DNA of 64,000 bases from Vulcanococcus sp. Clear-D1 (GTDB lineage: Bacteria; Cyanobacteriota; Cyanobacteriia; PCC-6307; Cyanobiaceae): NCBI RefSeq assembly GCF_014654725.1, contig NZ_JACVZV010000015.1, positions 186,001 to 250,000 of the forward strand, read 5' to 3'. This document shows positions 51,671-61,363 of the stretch, one piece after another (position 1 is the first letter of the stretch; the number at the start of each line of letters is the position of its first letter). The notes under the pieces were generated by a model, which saw only the letters and a program-made list of their open reading frames with translations, was not told the origin of the DNA and made no database searches. The position numbers and the translations under genes are program-made.

Positions 51671-52867
51671 ATGGCGCCGCAGCCCCTCAACCAGTACCTC
51701 GATTGCTGCGCCACCACACCGCTGGCGCCTGAGGTGGCTGAGCGGATGGCGGCGGTTCAGTCACAAGCCTGGGGCAATCCCTCCAGCCTGCACGGGTTCG
51801 GCTTGGCGGCGGCGGAGCAGCTGGAGCGTTCGCGCCAGGGCATCGCCGCGCTGCTGGGCTGTGATCGGGAGCGGTTGGTGTTCACCTCCGGCGGCAGTGA
51901 ATCGATCCATCTGGCCCTGCTGGGCAGCGCCCCGGCGCTCGAGCTGAGCACCACCAGTGGCGGGGCCCCAAGGCTGTTGCTCTCGGCGGTGGAGCATCCC
52001 GCCAGCCGAGCGGCGGCGGCAGCTCTGGAGCAGCGGGGCTGGCTGGTGCAGGACGTACCGGTCGATCACCTGGGGGCCATCGACCTTGAGGCGTTCGAGC
52101 GTTTGCTGGCGCCGCCCACGCGCTTGGTGTCGTTGATCTGGGGGCAGAGCGAAGTCGGCACCATCCAACCCGTGGAGCGGATCGCAGCGCTGTGCCGCAG
52201 CGCTGGTGTGATGCTGCACCTCGACGCCGTGCAGGTGCTCGGCCATCAGCCTCTGCGGCTCGCTGAGCTGCCGGTGGATCTGCTCAGCTTCGCGGCGCAC
52301 AAAATCCAGGGCCCGCGCGGTGTTGGCGCCCTCGTGCTGAAGCCTGGCGTGGAGTTGCAGCCCTGCATCGGCGGCGGCGGCCAGGAGGGAGGGTTGCGCT
52401 CTGGCACAGAAGCGGTGGCCCTTGTGGCTGGTTTTGAAGCGGCGTTGCATCTGGCCAACGATCGGTTGGTGGCGCATGGCGGCCGTGATCCCGTGGCGCC
52501 ACTCCGGGATGCGTTGGTCTCGGCGCTGCTGGTGATGCAGGGGGTCGAGCTCAGCGGTCCAGATCCACGGGAGGCCAGCCACCCCGCGCGTCTCTCCCAC
52601 CACCTCAGCCTGTTGGTGCGAGGTCGCGATGGTGATTGGTTGAACGGTCGCCAGCTGGTGCAGGCCCTTTGGCGGGAAGGCTTTGCCTGCAGCAGCGGCT
52701 CGGCCTGCAGCAGCAGCGGCTCAGCGGCGAGTGCTGTGTTGCTGGCGATGGGCTATGAGCCCGCCGCCGCCGCTGCAGGTCTGCGGCTCAGCCTGGGCCC
52801 CTGGCATGGCTCGGAGCTGCTCCAGCAGGTGCCGCAAGCGCTCGAGCGGGCCCGAGCAGCGCTTTAG
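51671..52867 (+). CDS. Cysteine desulfurase (NifS/IscS-like)
   Basis: A 398-aa fold-type I PLP enzyme. His109 in VEHPA, Asp185/Gln188 in HLDAVQ, the PLP lysine Lys211 in AAHKIQGPRG, and the reactive Cys346 in SSGSACSSSG are all present. It removes sulfur from cysteine and passes it on as persulfide for Fe-S clusters or other thio-cofactors. The NifS/IscS-type catalytic loop is intact. ATG 51671 is chosen, five bases after the dapF stop; the open frame reaching 51629 overlaps dapF. Confidence 0.93.
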   Translation: MAPQPLNQYLDCCATTPLAPEVAERMAAVQSQAWGNPSSLHGFGLAAAEQLERSRQGIAALLGCDRERLVFTSGGSESIHLALLGSAPALELSTTSGGAPRLLLSAVEHPASRAAAAALEQRGWLVQDVPVDHLGAIDLEAFERLLAPPTRLVSLIWGQSEVGTIQPVERIAALCRSAGVMLHLDAVQVLGHQPLRLAELPVDLLSFAAHKIQGPRGVGALVLKPGVELQPCIGGGGQEGGLRSGTEAVALVAGFEAALHLANDRLVAHGGRDPVAPLRDALVSALLVMQGVELSGPDPREASHPARLSHHLSLLVRGRDGDWLNGRQLVQALWREGFACSSGSACSSSGSAASAVLLAMGYEPAAAAAGLRLSLGPWHGSELLQQVPQALERARAAL

Positions 52868-52891
52868 GGTCGGCCGATCCGACCGACAGCC

Positions 52892-53527
52892 ATGCTCCCC
52901 GCCGACCTGCGCCAAGCCGAAGTGGAGGCCCTGGCGGCTGTTCAGGCGGCCCTGGCCAGCCAGAGCCGGGGCCTGTGGACCGTGGAATTCCGCTTCGAGG
53001 GGTTACGAATCCTGCCGGTGGCGCTGCGGTTGTTGGCCGCCCTCACCCCCCAACACCCCGAGGCGCGGCTGCTGTTTCCCGATGCAGGGGCCACGGCCCT
53101 GGCCAAACGCGATGCGCCCGATCAGGCGGCGCAGTTGTTGGGGTTGGGAGATCTGTTGCGGCTCCAACAGGCCGATGGCGGCAGTGAGGGCTTGGTGTTG
53201 CTGGCGGCGCCAACCCCCGCCGACTATGAGGAGGTGGAATCACTCTGCGCGCAGCATCGCGGCTCCCTGGTGATGATCAATGGTCGCCTTGAAGATGCCG
53301 CCATCGGCATTGGCACGGTGGCCCGGGAGCGACGCAAGGGATTCCTGGCGGACTGGCAGAGCGCCTATGGCTTAATCCCCACCGCCGAGGGTGCGCTGCG
53401 CCGCACCTATCCCGACGATTGGCAGCTCTATCGCCGCGATCCCGATGGCTATCGCAGTGTCTGCAGCTTCGAGCAGCGCCCGGACCGAGAGAAGCAGCTG
53501 GAAGCCCTGGAAGAGGCCGCCCGTTGA
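52892..53527 (+). CDS. DUF1995 family protein
   Basis: A 211-aa protein. EFRFEGLRILPVALRLLAAL, VLLAAPTPADYEEVESL and the C-terminal TYPDDWQLYRRDPDGYRSV are the segments I recall for DUF1995, found in cyanobacteria and chloroplasts with no known activity; the VMINGRLED region is often near a nucleotide-like pocket in predictions, but this is not established. A small hairpin (52868-52884) sits in the gap just before the start. Confidence 0.88.
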   Translation: MLPADLRQAEVEALAAVQAALASQSRGLWTVEFRFEGLRILPVALRLLAALTPQHPEARLLFPDAGATALAKRDAPDQAAQLLGLGDLLRLQQADGGSEGLVLLAAPTPADYEEVESLCAQHRGSLVMINGRLEDAAIGIGTVARERRKGFLADWQSAYGLIPTAEGALRRTYPDDWQLYRRDPDGYRSVCSFEQRPDREKQLEALEEAAR

Positions 53528-53578
53528 CCTTGTGCAGCCCGAACACGCTCCTTACAGTTCGGTGTCTGCTGTTGCGCC

Positions 53579-54091
53579 ATGGCTGAAAACTCCCGTCGTT
53601 TCTCCCTGGTGGATGCGGGCGCAGCTGCGGCTGTTCTGTTGGCTGCGGCGGGGGTGATCTGGAGCCCCAAGCTCAGTGGCGCCGTCGCACGGGCCACCGG
53701 TGGCCTGGTGCCAGTGACCGTGATGGTCGATGTGCGGGGTGTGCCTGTGGCAGACCCCGCCAGCGTGATCAGCGCGGCGCGCGAGGCCGGCAAGGTGGCG
53801 ATCGTGATCCGCAACCAGCCCCACGGCAGTGTGCCCGTGGAGCAGGTGATTCCCCTGCAACGGCGCCTGGCCGCTGTGCTGCCGGATGGAAAGGTGGTAA
53901 GTGCGCCGGATCCCAACCAGGCTCAGTTCCCCAGCCTTGATGCCCGCTTCGTGCTGCGCGGTGAAGGTCGCAAAGGGGCCGATGGGGTGGTTTTCGGGAA
54001 TCAGAACCTCAAAATCGGCGCGCCGATTGAGCTGGAAGGGACCGAGTTCCGCGTCAGCGGTTCGGTGACCGGCCTCAAGGTGGGCTCCTGA
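53579..54091 (+). CDS. DUF4330 membrane-anchored protein
   Basis: A 170-aa protein with an N-terminal membrane anchor (about residues 12-30) and a soluble beta-rich part. FSLVDAGAAAAVLLAAAGVIWSP and the repeated Val/Gly strands fit DUF4330, a cyanobacterial family. Function unknown. The stop is one base before the dacB ATG, so they are co-transcribed; a cell-envelope role next to dacB is plausible. Confidence 0.82.
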   Translation: MAENSRRFSLVDAGAAAAVLLAAAGVIWSPKLSGAVARATGGLVPVTVMVDVRGVPVADPASVISAAREAGKVAIVIRNQPHGSVPVEQVIPLQRRLAAVLPDGKVVSAPDPNQAQFPSLDARFVLRGEGRKGADGVVFGNQNLKIGAPIELEGTEFRVSGSVTGLKVGS

Positions 54092-54092
54092 G

Positions 54093-55400
54093 ATGGCGTC
54101 ACGCCTGCTGTTGGCAGCGCTGCTGCCGCTGAGCATCAGCCTCCCCCTCCAAGCGCTGGAGGTCTCAAGCGATGTGCCCACGGTGGCTGCAAGCAGCTTC
54201 CCCGCCGCCCCACCGCCGGTGGGCCTACCGCAGCTGCAGCAGCAGGTGAGTTGCCCGGCTCTGCAACAGCGCATCCGCTCTGCGCTGGGCGGTGAAGCAG
54301 CGGTGTGGAGCGTGAGCGTGGCCGATGCCAATGGCCGGCTGCTGGCCGATGTGAACGGCACCAAGGCCCGCATCCCCGCCTCCAACCAGAAGCTGATCAG
54401 CACGGCCATCGCCCTTGATCGCCTCGGGCCCGACTACCGCCTCACCACCCGGCTGTGGCGTCAGCCTGATGGCACCCTGCAGATCACCGGTGAGGGCGAT
54501 CCCGATCTCGATTTGGCTCAACTGCAGCGCTTTGCCAAGCTTGCCTTGGGCTCTGGTGGCAGCAGCGGCCAGCCGGCGACGGCTGGGAGCACGCCGTTAA
54601 CCATTCAGCTGGTCGAGGAACACCAGCAGCGCTGGTGGCCTCAGGGGTGGCACTGGGCCGATCGTGCCGAAGCCTATGGCGCGCCGATCACCCGCTTGGC
54701 GCTCACCAGCAACGCACTCGATATGGCGGTGAGCAATCCCCCCAGCCGCATGCAGAAGCTGTTGGGGCAGGAGATCAAACGCCAAGGAGGTAGTGCCGCG
54801 ATTCGGCTGGTGCCCGTCGCAACCGCCAACACCGACACGGCCACCCTGCTGCATGAGGAGCGTTCGGTGAGCATGCATGGCCTGCTCAGCCTCGCCAACA
54901 CCGACAGCCACAATTTCACCTCCGAGGTGTTGCTACGCCAGGGCACGGGGAGCTGGGATCTCAACCAGGCGCGCCAACGCGCCATGCAGTGGCTCTCGGC
55001 TCAGGGACTGCCGATGGCGGGGGTGACGGTGGTGGACGGCAGCGGTCTTGACCGCGGCAACAAGCTCACCAGTCGTCTGCTAGCGGCACTGATGTTGCGC
55101 ATGGCCCAACACCCCTATGCCAACCACTACTGGGCCTCGATGGCGATCGCCGGTCAGCGCGGCACCCTGCGCAACCTCTGGCGTGGAACCGAACTCGATG
55201 GTCGCTTCCGCGGGAAGACCGGGACGATCAGCGGTGTGCGCTCCATCAGTGGTGTGCTCGAGACACCGGATGGGGTGCGCTACGTGAGCATGGTGTCCAA
55301 CGGTGCCGGTTCCCCCAACAGCACCATCGGCGAAATCCTGCGACAGAGCCGTGTGGCAGGCCTGTGTCCCGCACAGGCCCCAGCGGCCCAGGCGCTCTAG
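54093..55400 (+). CDS. dacB: D-alanyl-D-alanine carboxypeptidase/endopeptidase DacB (PBP4 type)
   Basis: A 435-aa exported S13 peptidase. The signal peptide is followed by the catalytic triad motifs: SNQK with Ser97/Lys100, SHN with Ser272 to Asn274, and KTG with Lys375. It trims or opens peptidoglycan peptides in the periplasm. Four C-terminal bases overlap the convergent coiled-coil gene. Confidence 0.93.
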   Translation: MASRLLLAALLPLSISLPLQALEVSSDVPTVAASSFPAAPPPVGLPQLQQQVSCPALQQRIRSALGGEAAVWSVSVADANGRLLADVNGTKARIPASNQKLISTAIALDRLGPDYRLTTRLWRQPDGTLQITGEGDPDLDLAQLQRFAKLALGSGGSSGQPATAGSTPLTIQLVEEHQQRWWPQGWHWADRAEAYGAPITRLALTSNALDMAVSNPPSRMQKLLGQEIKRQGGSAAIRLVPVATANTDTATLLHEERSVSMHGLLSLANTDSHNFTSEVLLRQGTGSWDLNQARQRAMQWLSAQGLPMAGVTVVDGSGLDRGNKLTSRLLAALMLRMAQHPYANHYWASMAIAGQRGTLRNLWRGTELDGRFRGKTGTISGVRSISGVLETPDGVRYVSMVSNGAGSPNSTIGEILRQSRVAGLCPAQAPAAQAL

Positions 55401-56335
55401 CGCTGGCCGGCTGCACGCTTGAGGCGATCGGCTGCGCGGCGGGCGCGGCTGATCGGTACGGCTTGCTCTTCACTTGAGCGGGCCTGTTGGACCAGGGTGG
55501 TGGGGTCGACGGCCTGCAGGCGTACCAGTTCACGCCGGCCAGCGACCACCACCTGCCCCATCTCCTTGAGCCGGCCCTCCAGCTCGGTGAGGACCTGTTC
55601 CGCGTAGCGGTTGGCGCCCTCCTGGATCGTGGCGGCCTCCTGACGGCTGCGGCTGATCAGGGCTTCGCACTGTTGCTGCGTCTGTTGGCGGAACTGCAGG
55701 GCATCGCTCTGCACCCGTTCCGCTTCGGCTTGGCTGCTCTGCTGCACTCGCGCCGCTTCCTGGCGAATCTTCTCCAGCTCCACCAGGCTTTGCTGCCGCG
55801 CTTGCTCGTGCTGTTCGGCCAGCTGGCGCTTCAATTCCAGCGCCTCTTGATCCAGCTGCTGGCGGCGCTGCAGCGCTTCCTGCTCCAGTTGCTGACGCCG
55901 CTGGCTGAACTGCTGCTCCATCTGGGCCATCCGGGCCTGATGGTCGTGTTCAGCTTTGGCCAATTGCTGGCGGGCCTGGGTGAGCAGTTGTTCCCCCTGT
56001 TGGCGGCCTTGCTCGCGCAGCTCGGCACCCTGACGTTCCGCTTCCTGGCGGATGGCCTGGCTATTGATGAGCTGTTCGCGCTGCTGGCGGGCCTGGTTGA
56101 GGATTTCGTCCGCTTGTTGTCGGGCCTGATTGATGAAGTCGTCTTTTTTGGCCACCAGTTCCTCGGCCTGGGCCAATTGAGGCGGCAGGGCTTCGCGCAC
56201 CGCATCCATCAGTTCGATGGCGTCCTGCTCGTTCACCAGGCGGCCGCCGCTGAATGGCACCCGAGTGCCATCAAGAACGATTTCCTCCAGTTGATCGAGC
56301 TGGTCGAGCACGGACGTGAGCTGCGCCTCAGCCAT
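55397..56335 (-). CDS. Gln-rich coiled-coil protein (DivIVA/ATP-synthase-b-like)
   Basis: A 312-aa protein. Residues 1-60 are a short folded head (VLDQLDQLEEIVLDGTRVPFSGGR). Residues about 65-270 are one long coiled coil, with heptads filled by Gln, Glu, Arg and Ala (QARQQ, LEQEALQRRQQLDQEAL). A basic tail ends the protein. The overall shape recalls DivIVA and F0 subunit b, as often annotated in cyanobacteria, and suggests a polar or membrane-associated scaffold. No membrane segment is seen. It ends 10 bases from coaD, and both read on the minus strand. Confidence 0.8.
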   Translation of the reverse strand: MAEAQLTSVLDQLDQLEEIVLDGTRVPFSGGRLVNEQDAIELMDAVREALPPQLAQAEELVAKKDDFINQARQQADEILNQARQQREQLINSQAIRQEAERQGAELREQGRQQGEQLLTQARQQLAKAEHDHQARMAQMEQQFSQRRQQLEQEALQRRQQLDQEALELKRQLAEQHEQARQQSLVELEKIRQEAARVQQSSQAEAERVQSDALQFRQQTQQQCEALISRSRQEAATIQEGANRYAEQVLTELEGRLKEMGQVVVAGRRELVRLQAVDPTTLVQQARSSEEQAVPISRARRAADRLKRAAGQR

Positions 56336-56344
56336 GGGAAACGA

Positions 56345-56830
56345 TCAAGGGAATGACTGATTAAAAAGCCTGGCCAGGTCTTCTGCCACTCCTGTGGGCA
56401 CCATGTGACCCACGCTGCCCCCGAAGCGAGCCACCTCCTTCACCACCGAACTGCTGAGAAAGCTGTGGGTGGTGGCGGTGGCGAGAAACAGTGTTTCTAG
56501 TTGTGGCGCCAGGCTCTTGTTCGTGTGGGCGATCTGCAGCTCGTATTCAAAGTCGCTGAGCGCCCTCAGGCCCCGCAGGATCACACCGGCGCCGCAGCGC
56601 TGGGCGAAGTCCACCGTGAGGCCATCGAAGGCGGCCACCTGCACTTTGGCGAGGTGGCGGGTGGCCTGGCGAATCTGCTCCAGTCGTTGCTCCACGCTGA
56701 AGCAGGGGTTTTTGCTCGGGTTGCGCAGTACCGCCACCGTGAGCCCCTGAAACAGGTTCGAACCCCGCTCAATCACATCCAGGTGACCGAGGGTGAGCGG
56801 ATCAAAACTGCCGGGATAGAGAGCCTGCAT
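56345..56830 (-). CDS. coaD: Phosphopantetheine adenylyltransferase
   Basis: A 161-aa protein of the nucleotidyltransferase fold: [19 protein letters not shown] holds the HxGH-type motif, and [15 protein letters not shown] is the second ATP-binding segment. It makes dephospho-CoA from 4'-phosphopantetheine and ATP. A TAGGAT -10-like box lies only seven bases before the ATG, so the mRNA might be leaderless. Confidence 0.95.
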   Translation of the reverse strand: MQALYPGSFDPLTLGHLDVIERGSNLFQGLTVAVLRNPSKNPCFSVEQRLEQIRQATRHLAKVQVAAFDGLTVDFAQRCGAGVILRGLRALSDFEYELQIAHTNKSLAPQLETLFLATATTHSFLSSSVVKEVARFGGSVGHMVPTGVAEDLARLFNQSFP

Positions 56831-56834
56831 GAAG

Positions 56835-56850
56835 CTGATCCTATGGAGCG
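56835..56850. repeat. 16-bp element shared with the hisZ upstream region
   Basis: The same ctgatcctatggagcg occurs at 28086-28101. Here the minus strand gives TAGGAT at 56843-56838, seven bases from the coaD start. No good -35 is visible. Confidence 0.6.
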
Positions 56851-56939
56851 AGCCTTGCGGGGGCGGGCAACCGGCCAGCTCGCGGCCCAGGGGCGTTTCT
56901 AGAGTTCAATCAGGTTCCTGCTCCCCTGCTCCTTCGCCC

Positions 56940-57422
56940 ATGGCCCTCAACGCTGAAGCCAAGAAGACACTGCTGCGCAAGATCCCCCACGGGGTCTTCA
57001 TCTGTGGCGTGGCCGAGGGCGAGGAGGTGAACGGCTTTACCGCCAGCTGGGTGACCCAGGGCTCCTTCGAGCCGCCGTTGGTGGTGATGGCCGTGCGCTC
57101 CGACAGCACCAGCAACGGCATGATCCAGCGCACCGGCCGTTTCTCCTTGAATGTGCTGGCCGCGGACCAGAAGGATCTGGCCGCCGTGTTCTTCAAGCCC
57201 CAGAAGGGTGTGGGGGGCCGCTTTGATGCCGCGCCGTATCAGCTGGGCGAGCTGGGCCTGCCGGTGCTGAACGATGCCCTGGGTGCCGTGGAATGCGAGC
57301 TGGTGGGTCAGGTGGCCCATGGTGACCACACCGTGTTTGTGGGTGAGGTGAAGAGTGCTGTGCTGCATCGCGATGGCGCAGCCCTGGAGCTGAGCAGCAC
57401 CGGCTGGCAGTACGGCGGCTGA
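56940..57422 (+). CDS. Flavin reductase-like domain protein
   Basis: A 160-aa protein of the flavin reductase/FMN-binding split barrel family (HpaC-like). [31 protein letters not shown] is the FMN-binding segment, and [15 protein letters not shown] the following strand-helix unit. Similar cyanobacterial domains are also found at the C terminus of flavodiiron proteins. ATG 56940 is chosen; the frame reaching upstream to 56829 is not family-like. It may supply reduced flavin or reduce other acceptors. It lies ten bases before uvrC. Confidence 0.87.
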   Translation: MALNAEAKKTLLRKIPHGVFICGVAEGEEVNGFTASWVTQGSFEPPLVVMAVRSDSTSNGMIQRTGRFSLNVLAADQKDLAAVFFKPQKGVGGRFDAAPYQLGELGLPVLNDALGAVECELVGQVAHGDHTVFVGEVKSAVLHRDGAALELSSTGWQYGG

Positions 57423-57432
57423 GCATCGGCTG

Positions 57433-59466
57433 TTGAGCACCATCCAGCCCCTCCTTCAGGACCGGGACCGGCTGCGGGCACGCCTGAAGGAGGTGCCCGC
57501 TGAGCCTGGTTGTTATCTGATGCGCGATGGCGAGGACCGCATCCTCTACATCGGTAAGTCCAAGGTGCTGCGCAATCGCGTGCGCAGCTACTTCCAGAGC
57601 GGCAGCGGCCACGGCCATTCGCCCCGCATCGCCCTGATGGTGCGGCAGGTGTGCGAGATCGAATTCATCGTCACCGACAGTGAAGCCGAAGCGCTGGCTC
57701 TGGAATCCAACCTGATCAAGAACCATCAGCCGCACTTCAATGTGCTGCTGAAGGACGACAAGAAATATCCCTACCTCTGCATCACCTGGAGTGAGGCCTA
57801 CCCGCGCATCTTCATTACGCGCAAGCGCCGCTTTCGCTCACCCCTCGATCGCTTCTACGGGCCCTACGTGGATGTGGGCTTACTGCGCCGCACCCTCGGT
57901 CTGGTGAAACGGGTGTTTCCGCTGCGTCAGCGACCGCTACCCCTGCATAAAGACCGCACCTGCCTGAACTTCGACATCGGCCGCTGCCCCGGCGTGTGCC
58001 AGGAAAAGATCAGCTCTGACGACTACCACCGCACCCTGCGTCAGGTGGCGATGGTGTTCCAGGGGCGGAATGAGGAGTTGCTGCAGCTGCTGCAGGATCA
58101 GATGGAGCGCTACGCCGAGCGCTTGGATTTCGAAAGCGCCGCGAAGGTGCGCGATCAGCTGCAGGGCATCGACACGCTCACAGCCGATCAAAAGATGAGC
58201 ATCGGCGATAGCTCCGTGAGCCGCGACGTGTTGGCCCTCGCGGCGGATGAACGGGTGGCAGCGGTTCAGTTGTTCCAGATGCGTGCCGGCAAGCTTGTGG
58301 GGCGGCTCGGCTTTACCGCCGATGCGATCGGCATGCCCGCTGCGGAGGAGGGTGCCGGCGGTGAGCTGCCGCCGTCGCCGGAGCGTGCAGCGGTCCTTGG
58401 CCGCGTTCTGCAAACCGTGGTTGAGGAGCACTACAGCCAGGTGGAGCCGGTGGAGATTCCGCCGGAGCTGCTGCTGCAGGTGCCGCTGCCCCAACAGGCT
58501 CTGATCGAGGAGTGGCTCTCGGAGCTGCGAGGCCGCAAGGTGAAGCTGGCGGTGCCGCAGCGCTCCCAAAAGGCCGATCTGATCGAGCTGGTGCAGCGCA
58601 ATGCCACTTACGAGCTGGAGCGAGCCCGCCGCGCCAGTGAGCAGAACCTCTTGGCGACGGAAGACCTGGCCCAGCTGCTCGAGCTTCCCACTCCACCGCG
58701 GCGGATCGAGGGATACGACATCAGCCACATCCAGGGCAGCGATGCCGTGGCCTCGCAGGTCGTGTTCATCGATGGCCTGCCGGCGAAGCAGCACTACCGC
58801 AAATACAAGATTCAGAGCAGCTCCATCCGCGCCGGTCACTCCGACGACTTCATGGCCATGGCGGAGATCATGCGGCGCCGCTTCCGCCGCTGGGCCCAGG
58901 CCAAGGCGGAGGGCGCTGACCTGCGCGAGCTGCGGCGATCCGCCGGCAGCGCCCTGCACACCGGCGGCCTGAACGACTGGCCCGATGTGGTGATGATCGA
59001 TGGCGGTAAGGGCCAGCTCTCCGCCGTGATGGAGGCCCTGCGTGAGCTCAACCTCGATGAAGACCTCGTCGTCTGCTCGCTCGCCAAGCAACGCGAAGAG
59101 GTGTTCATCCCTGGGGCGAAAGAACCACTGGAGAGCGAACCGGAGCAGCTGGGGGTGCAACTGCTGCGGCGCTTGCGCGATGAGGCGCATCGCTTTGCGG
59201 TGAGTTTCCACCGCCAGCAGCGGGGTGAACGGATGAAGCGCTCGCGCCTCTCCGATATTCCAGGCCTGGGCCCGAAACGGATCAAGGAGCTCCTTGCCCA
59301 CTTCCGCTCGATCGATGCGATCCAGCTCGCCAGCGTGGAAACGTTGGCGGCGGCACCGGGCATGGGGCCGGGCCTGGCGCGGGTGGTGTGGGAGTACTTC
59401 CATCCCCAGGAGCTGGAAGCGCACGCGGAACTGGAGAATGAACCATCGCTGGAGCTGGCCGGTTGA
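57433..59466 (+). CDS. uvrC: Excinuclease ABC subunit C
   Basis: A 677-aa protein beginning at TTG. The N-terminal GIY-YIG domain has [18 protein letters not shown]; then a UvrB-interacting helix pair (about 200-240), the RNase H-like C-terminal endonuclease ([13 protein letters not shown]), and two HhH motifs. UvrC makes both incisions in nucleotide-excision repair. It overlaps the following small secreted protein gene by four bases and stands just ahead of a photolyase, so this is a DNA-repair neighbourhood. Confidence 0.95.
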   Translation: MSTIQPLLQDRDRLRARLKEVPAEPGCYLMRDGEDRILYIGKSKVLRNRVRSYFQSGSGHGHSPRIALMVRQVCEIEFIVTDSEAEALALESNLIKNHQPHFNVLLKDDKKYPYLCITWSEAYPRIFITRKRRFRSPLDRFYGPYVDVGLLRRTLGLVKRVFPLRQRPLPLHKDRTCLNFDIGRCPGVCQEKISSDDYHRTLRQVAMVFQGRNEELLQLLQDQMERYAERLDFESAAKVRDQLQGIDTLTADQKMSIGDSSVSRDVLALAADERVAAVQLFQMRAGKLVGRLGFTADAIGMPAAEEGAGGELPPSPERAAVLGRVLQTVVEEHYSQVEPVEIPPELLLQVPLPQQALIEEWLSELRGRKVKLAVPQRSQKADLIELVQRNATYELERARRASEQNLLATEDLAQLLELPTPPRRIEGYDISHIQGSDAVASQVVFIDGLPAKQHYRKYKIQSSSIRAGHSDDFMAMAEIMRRRFRRWAQAKAEGADLRELRRSAGSALHTGGLNDWPDVVMIDGGKGQLSAVMEALRELNLDEDLVVCSLAKQREEVFIPGAKEPLESEPEQLGVQLLRRLRDEAHRFAVSFHRQQRGERMKRSRLSDIPGLGPKRIKELLAHFRSIDAIQLASVETLAAAPGMGPGLARVVWEYFHPQELEAHAELENEPSLELAG

Positions 59467-59768
59467 ACAAAGTGCCTGCTCTGGCCTGTGTCGTGGCCCT
59501 GCTGATCAGCTTCTGGGTTGGGGTGCTTCCGGTGGCTGCAGCGCCCGGCCTATGCGTGGGGCCGATCTGTGGTGATGAAATCACCCGCAGCGCCAAGCAT
59601 CACTTTCAGCTGCGCATGCGGCTGAGCGATCAGCTCGGACATCGGGAACGCATCACTGTGGATTGCCGCAACGGCTCCCTCAGCCCCGCTGCGGGCCTGG
59701 TGGAGCGGGGTTATGCCGCAGCAGTGGCCCGTAAGGCCTGCCGTCTCGCTTGTGAGGCACCGGCATGA
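59463..59768 (+). CDS. Small secreted protein, 101 aa
   Basis: The 101-aa product has an N-terminal signal peptide ending near VAAAPG, then five Cys in about 75 residues, likely forming disulfides. Starts with TTG overlapping the uvrC stop; its own stop overlaps the photolyase ATG. I recognise no domain. Position between two repair genes looks like operon structure rather than shared function. Confidence 0.65.
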   Translation: MNKVPALACVVALLISFWVGVLPVAAAPGLCVGPICGDEITRSAKHHFQLRMRLSDQLGHRERITVDCRNGSLSPAAGLVERGYAAAVARKACRLACEAPA

Positions 59769-61315
59769 CCGTTGGCATCTGGGTGCTCGGGGATCAGTTG
59801 AACGCGGCTCAGAGCGCTCTGGCTGGTGTGGATCCCTCGGCTGCTCGGGTGCTCCTGGTTGAAAGCACCTCGGTGTTGCAGCGCCGCGCTTATCACCGCC
59901 AGAAGCTGGTGCTGGTTTGGAGCGCCATGCGCCATTTCGCCGAGGAGCTGCGCGCCGCCGGCTGGACGGTGGACTACGTGGAGAGCGACAGCTTTGGTGT
60001 GGCGGTGCGCGACTGGATTCAGAGCGCTGGGATCAGCGCGTTGCGCTTGATGGAGCCAGCGGATCGTGGCTTTCGTCAATCGATTGAGGCAGTGCAGCTG
60101 CCGGTGCCGCTGCACTGGCTCCCCAGCAACGCCTTCCTCTGGAGCCGTGAGGCGTTCGCCGCTTGGGCTCAGGGCTACAAGCAGTTGCGCCTGGAGCTGT
60201 TCTACCGGGAGGGTCGCCGCCGCTTCGGCGTGTTGATGGACGGCGAGGACAAGGGCACTCAACCCTTGGGCGGGCAATGGAATTTCGATGCGGAGAACCG
60301 CAAGCAACCGCCGAAAGGGCTGCAGGGTCCGAAGCCTCTCTGGTTCGAACCGGATGCGATGACGCAGGCGGTGATCGCCAAGGTGGCGCGAATCGATCGG
60401 CAGCGGGCTGAAGCAGGTTTGGCGCCGTTGCCGGGTGATCTCAAACCTTTCGGCTGGGCTGTGAACCGCGAACAGGCCCTCGCCGTGCTTGAGCACTTCA
60501 TCGCTACACGCCTGGATGGCTTTGGCCCCTATCAGGACGCGATGGTGAGCGGGGAACCAACCCTCTGGCATGCCCTGCTCTCGCCCTATCTGAACTTGGG
60601 CCTGCTCCACCCGTTGGAGGTGATCCGGAGGCTGGAGCAGGCGGGGCTGGAGCAGCAGGTCCCCCTTGCTGGTCTTGAAGGAGTGATCCGCCAGATCCTC
60701 GGCTGGAGGGAATACACCCATGGTCTGTACCACTGGTTCGGCGTTGACTACCCGGCCCTGAATCACTTCGGCGCCACTCAGCCGCTACCGGTGTGGCTGG
60801 ACCAGCTGGGAGGCAGCGGCATGTCCTGTGTGGACACAGTGCTCTCGGAGCTGAAGCTCAGGGGCTACGCCCACCACATCCAGCGCCTGATGGTGCTCGC
60901 CAATTACGGCCTGATCGCCGGTCTCGATCCCCAGGCCCTCACCGCCTGGTTCCATCGAATGTTCATCGATGGGCACGACTGGGTGATGCAGACCAACGTG
61001 CTCGGCATGGGCTTGTTTGCTGACGGCGGCCGACTGGCCAGCAAGCCTTACGCCGCCAGCGGCAACTACATCAAGCGGATGAGCACCTACTGCAAGGGGT
61101 GCCGCTACGACGTGAAGCAGCGCACCGGCCCCAAGGCCTGCCCGTTCAACAGCCTCTACTGGGACTTCCTCGATCGCCACGCCGCAGCCCTGCGCCGCAA
61201 CCCACGCATGGGCCTGGTGATGAAGCAGCTCGACAAGCTGCCCGAGGCGGAACTGGAGCAGATCCGTGCGGCGGCTCAGCAGCATCGCCGCCAAATGGTT
61301 GCAACGGTTGCTTGA
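59765..61315 (+). CDS. phrB: Iron-sulfur photolyase (PhrB-like, (6-4)/FeS-BCP)
   Basis: A 516-aa cryptochrome/photolyase-family protein of the FeS-BCP class. Cys355, Cys443, Cys446 and Cys459 have the same spacing as the [4Fe-4S] ligands I recall for Agrobacterium PhrB (88, 3 and 13 residues). FAD-binding helices occupy the C-terminal half (HIQRLMVLANYGLIAGLDPQ); the N-terminal part is a Rossmann-like antenna domain. Relatives repair (6-4) photoproducts with light. Neighbouring uvrC supports a DNA-repair role. Confidence 0.9.
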   Translation: MTVGIWVLGDQLNAAQSALAGVDPSAARVLLVESTSVLQRRAYHRQKLVLVWSAMRHFAEELRAAGWTVDYVESDSFGVAVRDWIQSAGISALRLMEPADRGFRQSIEAVQLPVPLHWLPSNAFLWSREAFAAWAQGYKQLRLELFYREGRRRFGVLMDGEDKGTQPLGGQWNFDAENRKQPPKGLQGPKPLWFEPDAMTQAVIAKVARIDRQRAEAGLAPLPGDLKPFGWAVNREQALAVLEHFIATRLDGFGPYQDAMVSGEPTLWHALLSPYLNLGLLHPLEVIRRLEQAGLEQQVPLAGLEGVIRQILGWREYTHGLYHWFGVDYPALNHFGATQPLPVWLDQLGGSGMSCVDTVLSELKLRGYAHHIQRLMVLANYGLIAGLDPQALTAWFHRMFIDGHDWVMQTNVLGMGLFADGGRLASKPYAASGNYIKRMSTYCKGCRYDVKQRTGPKACPFNSLYWDFLDRHAAALRRNPRMGLVMKQLDKLPEAELEQIRAAAQQHRRQMVATVA

Positions 61316-61363
61316 CAGGCGCAGCCGCGCAGCGGATCCTTGGCATCCACCAGATCTGGGTTC

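Noticed and set aside
57937-59424. 495-codon minus-strand open frame opposite uvrC
   Set aside because: Antisense shadow of a certain gene.
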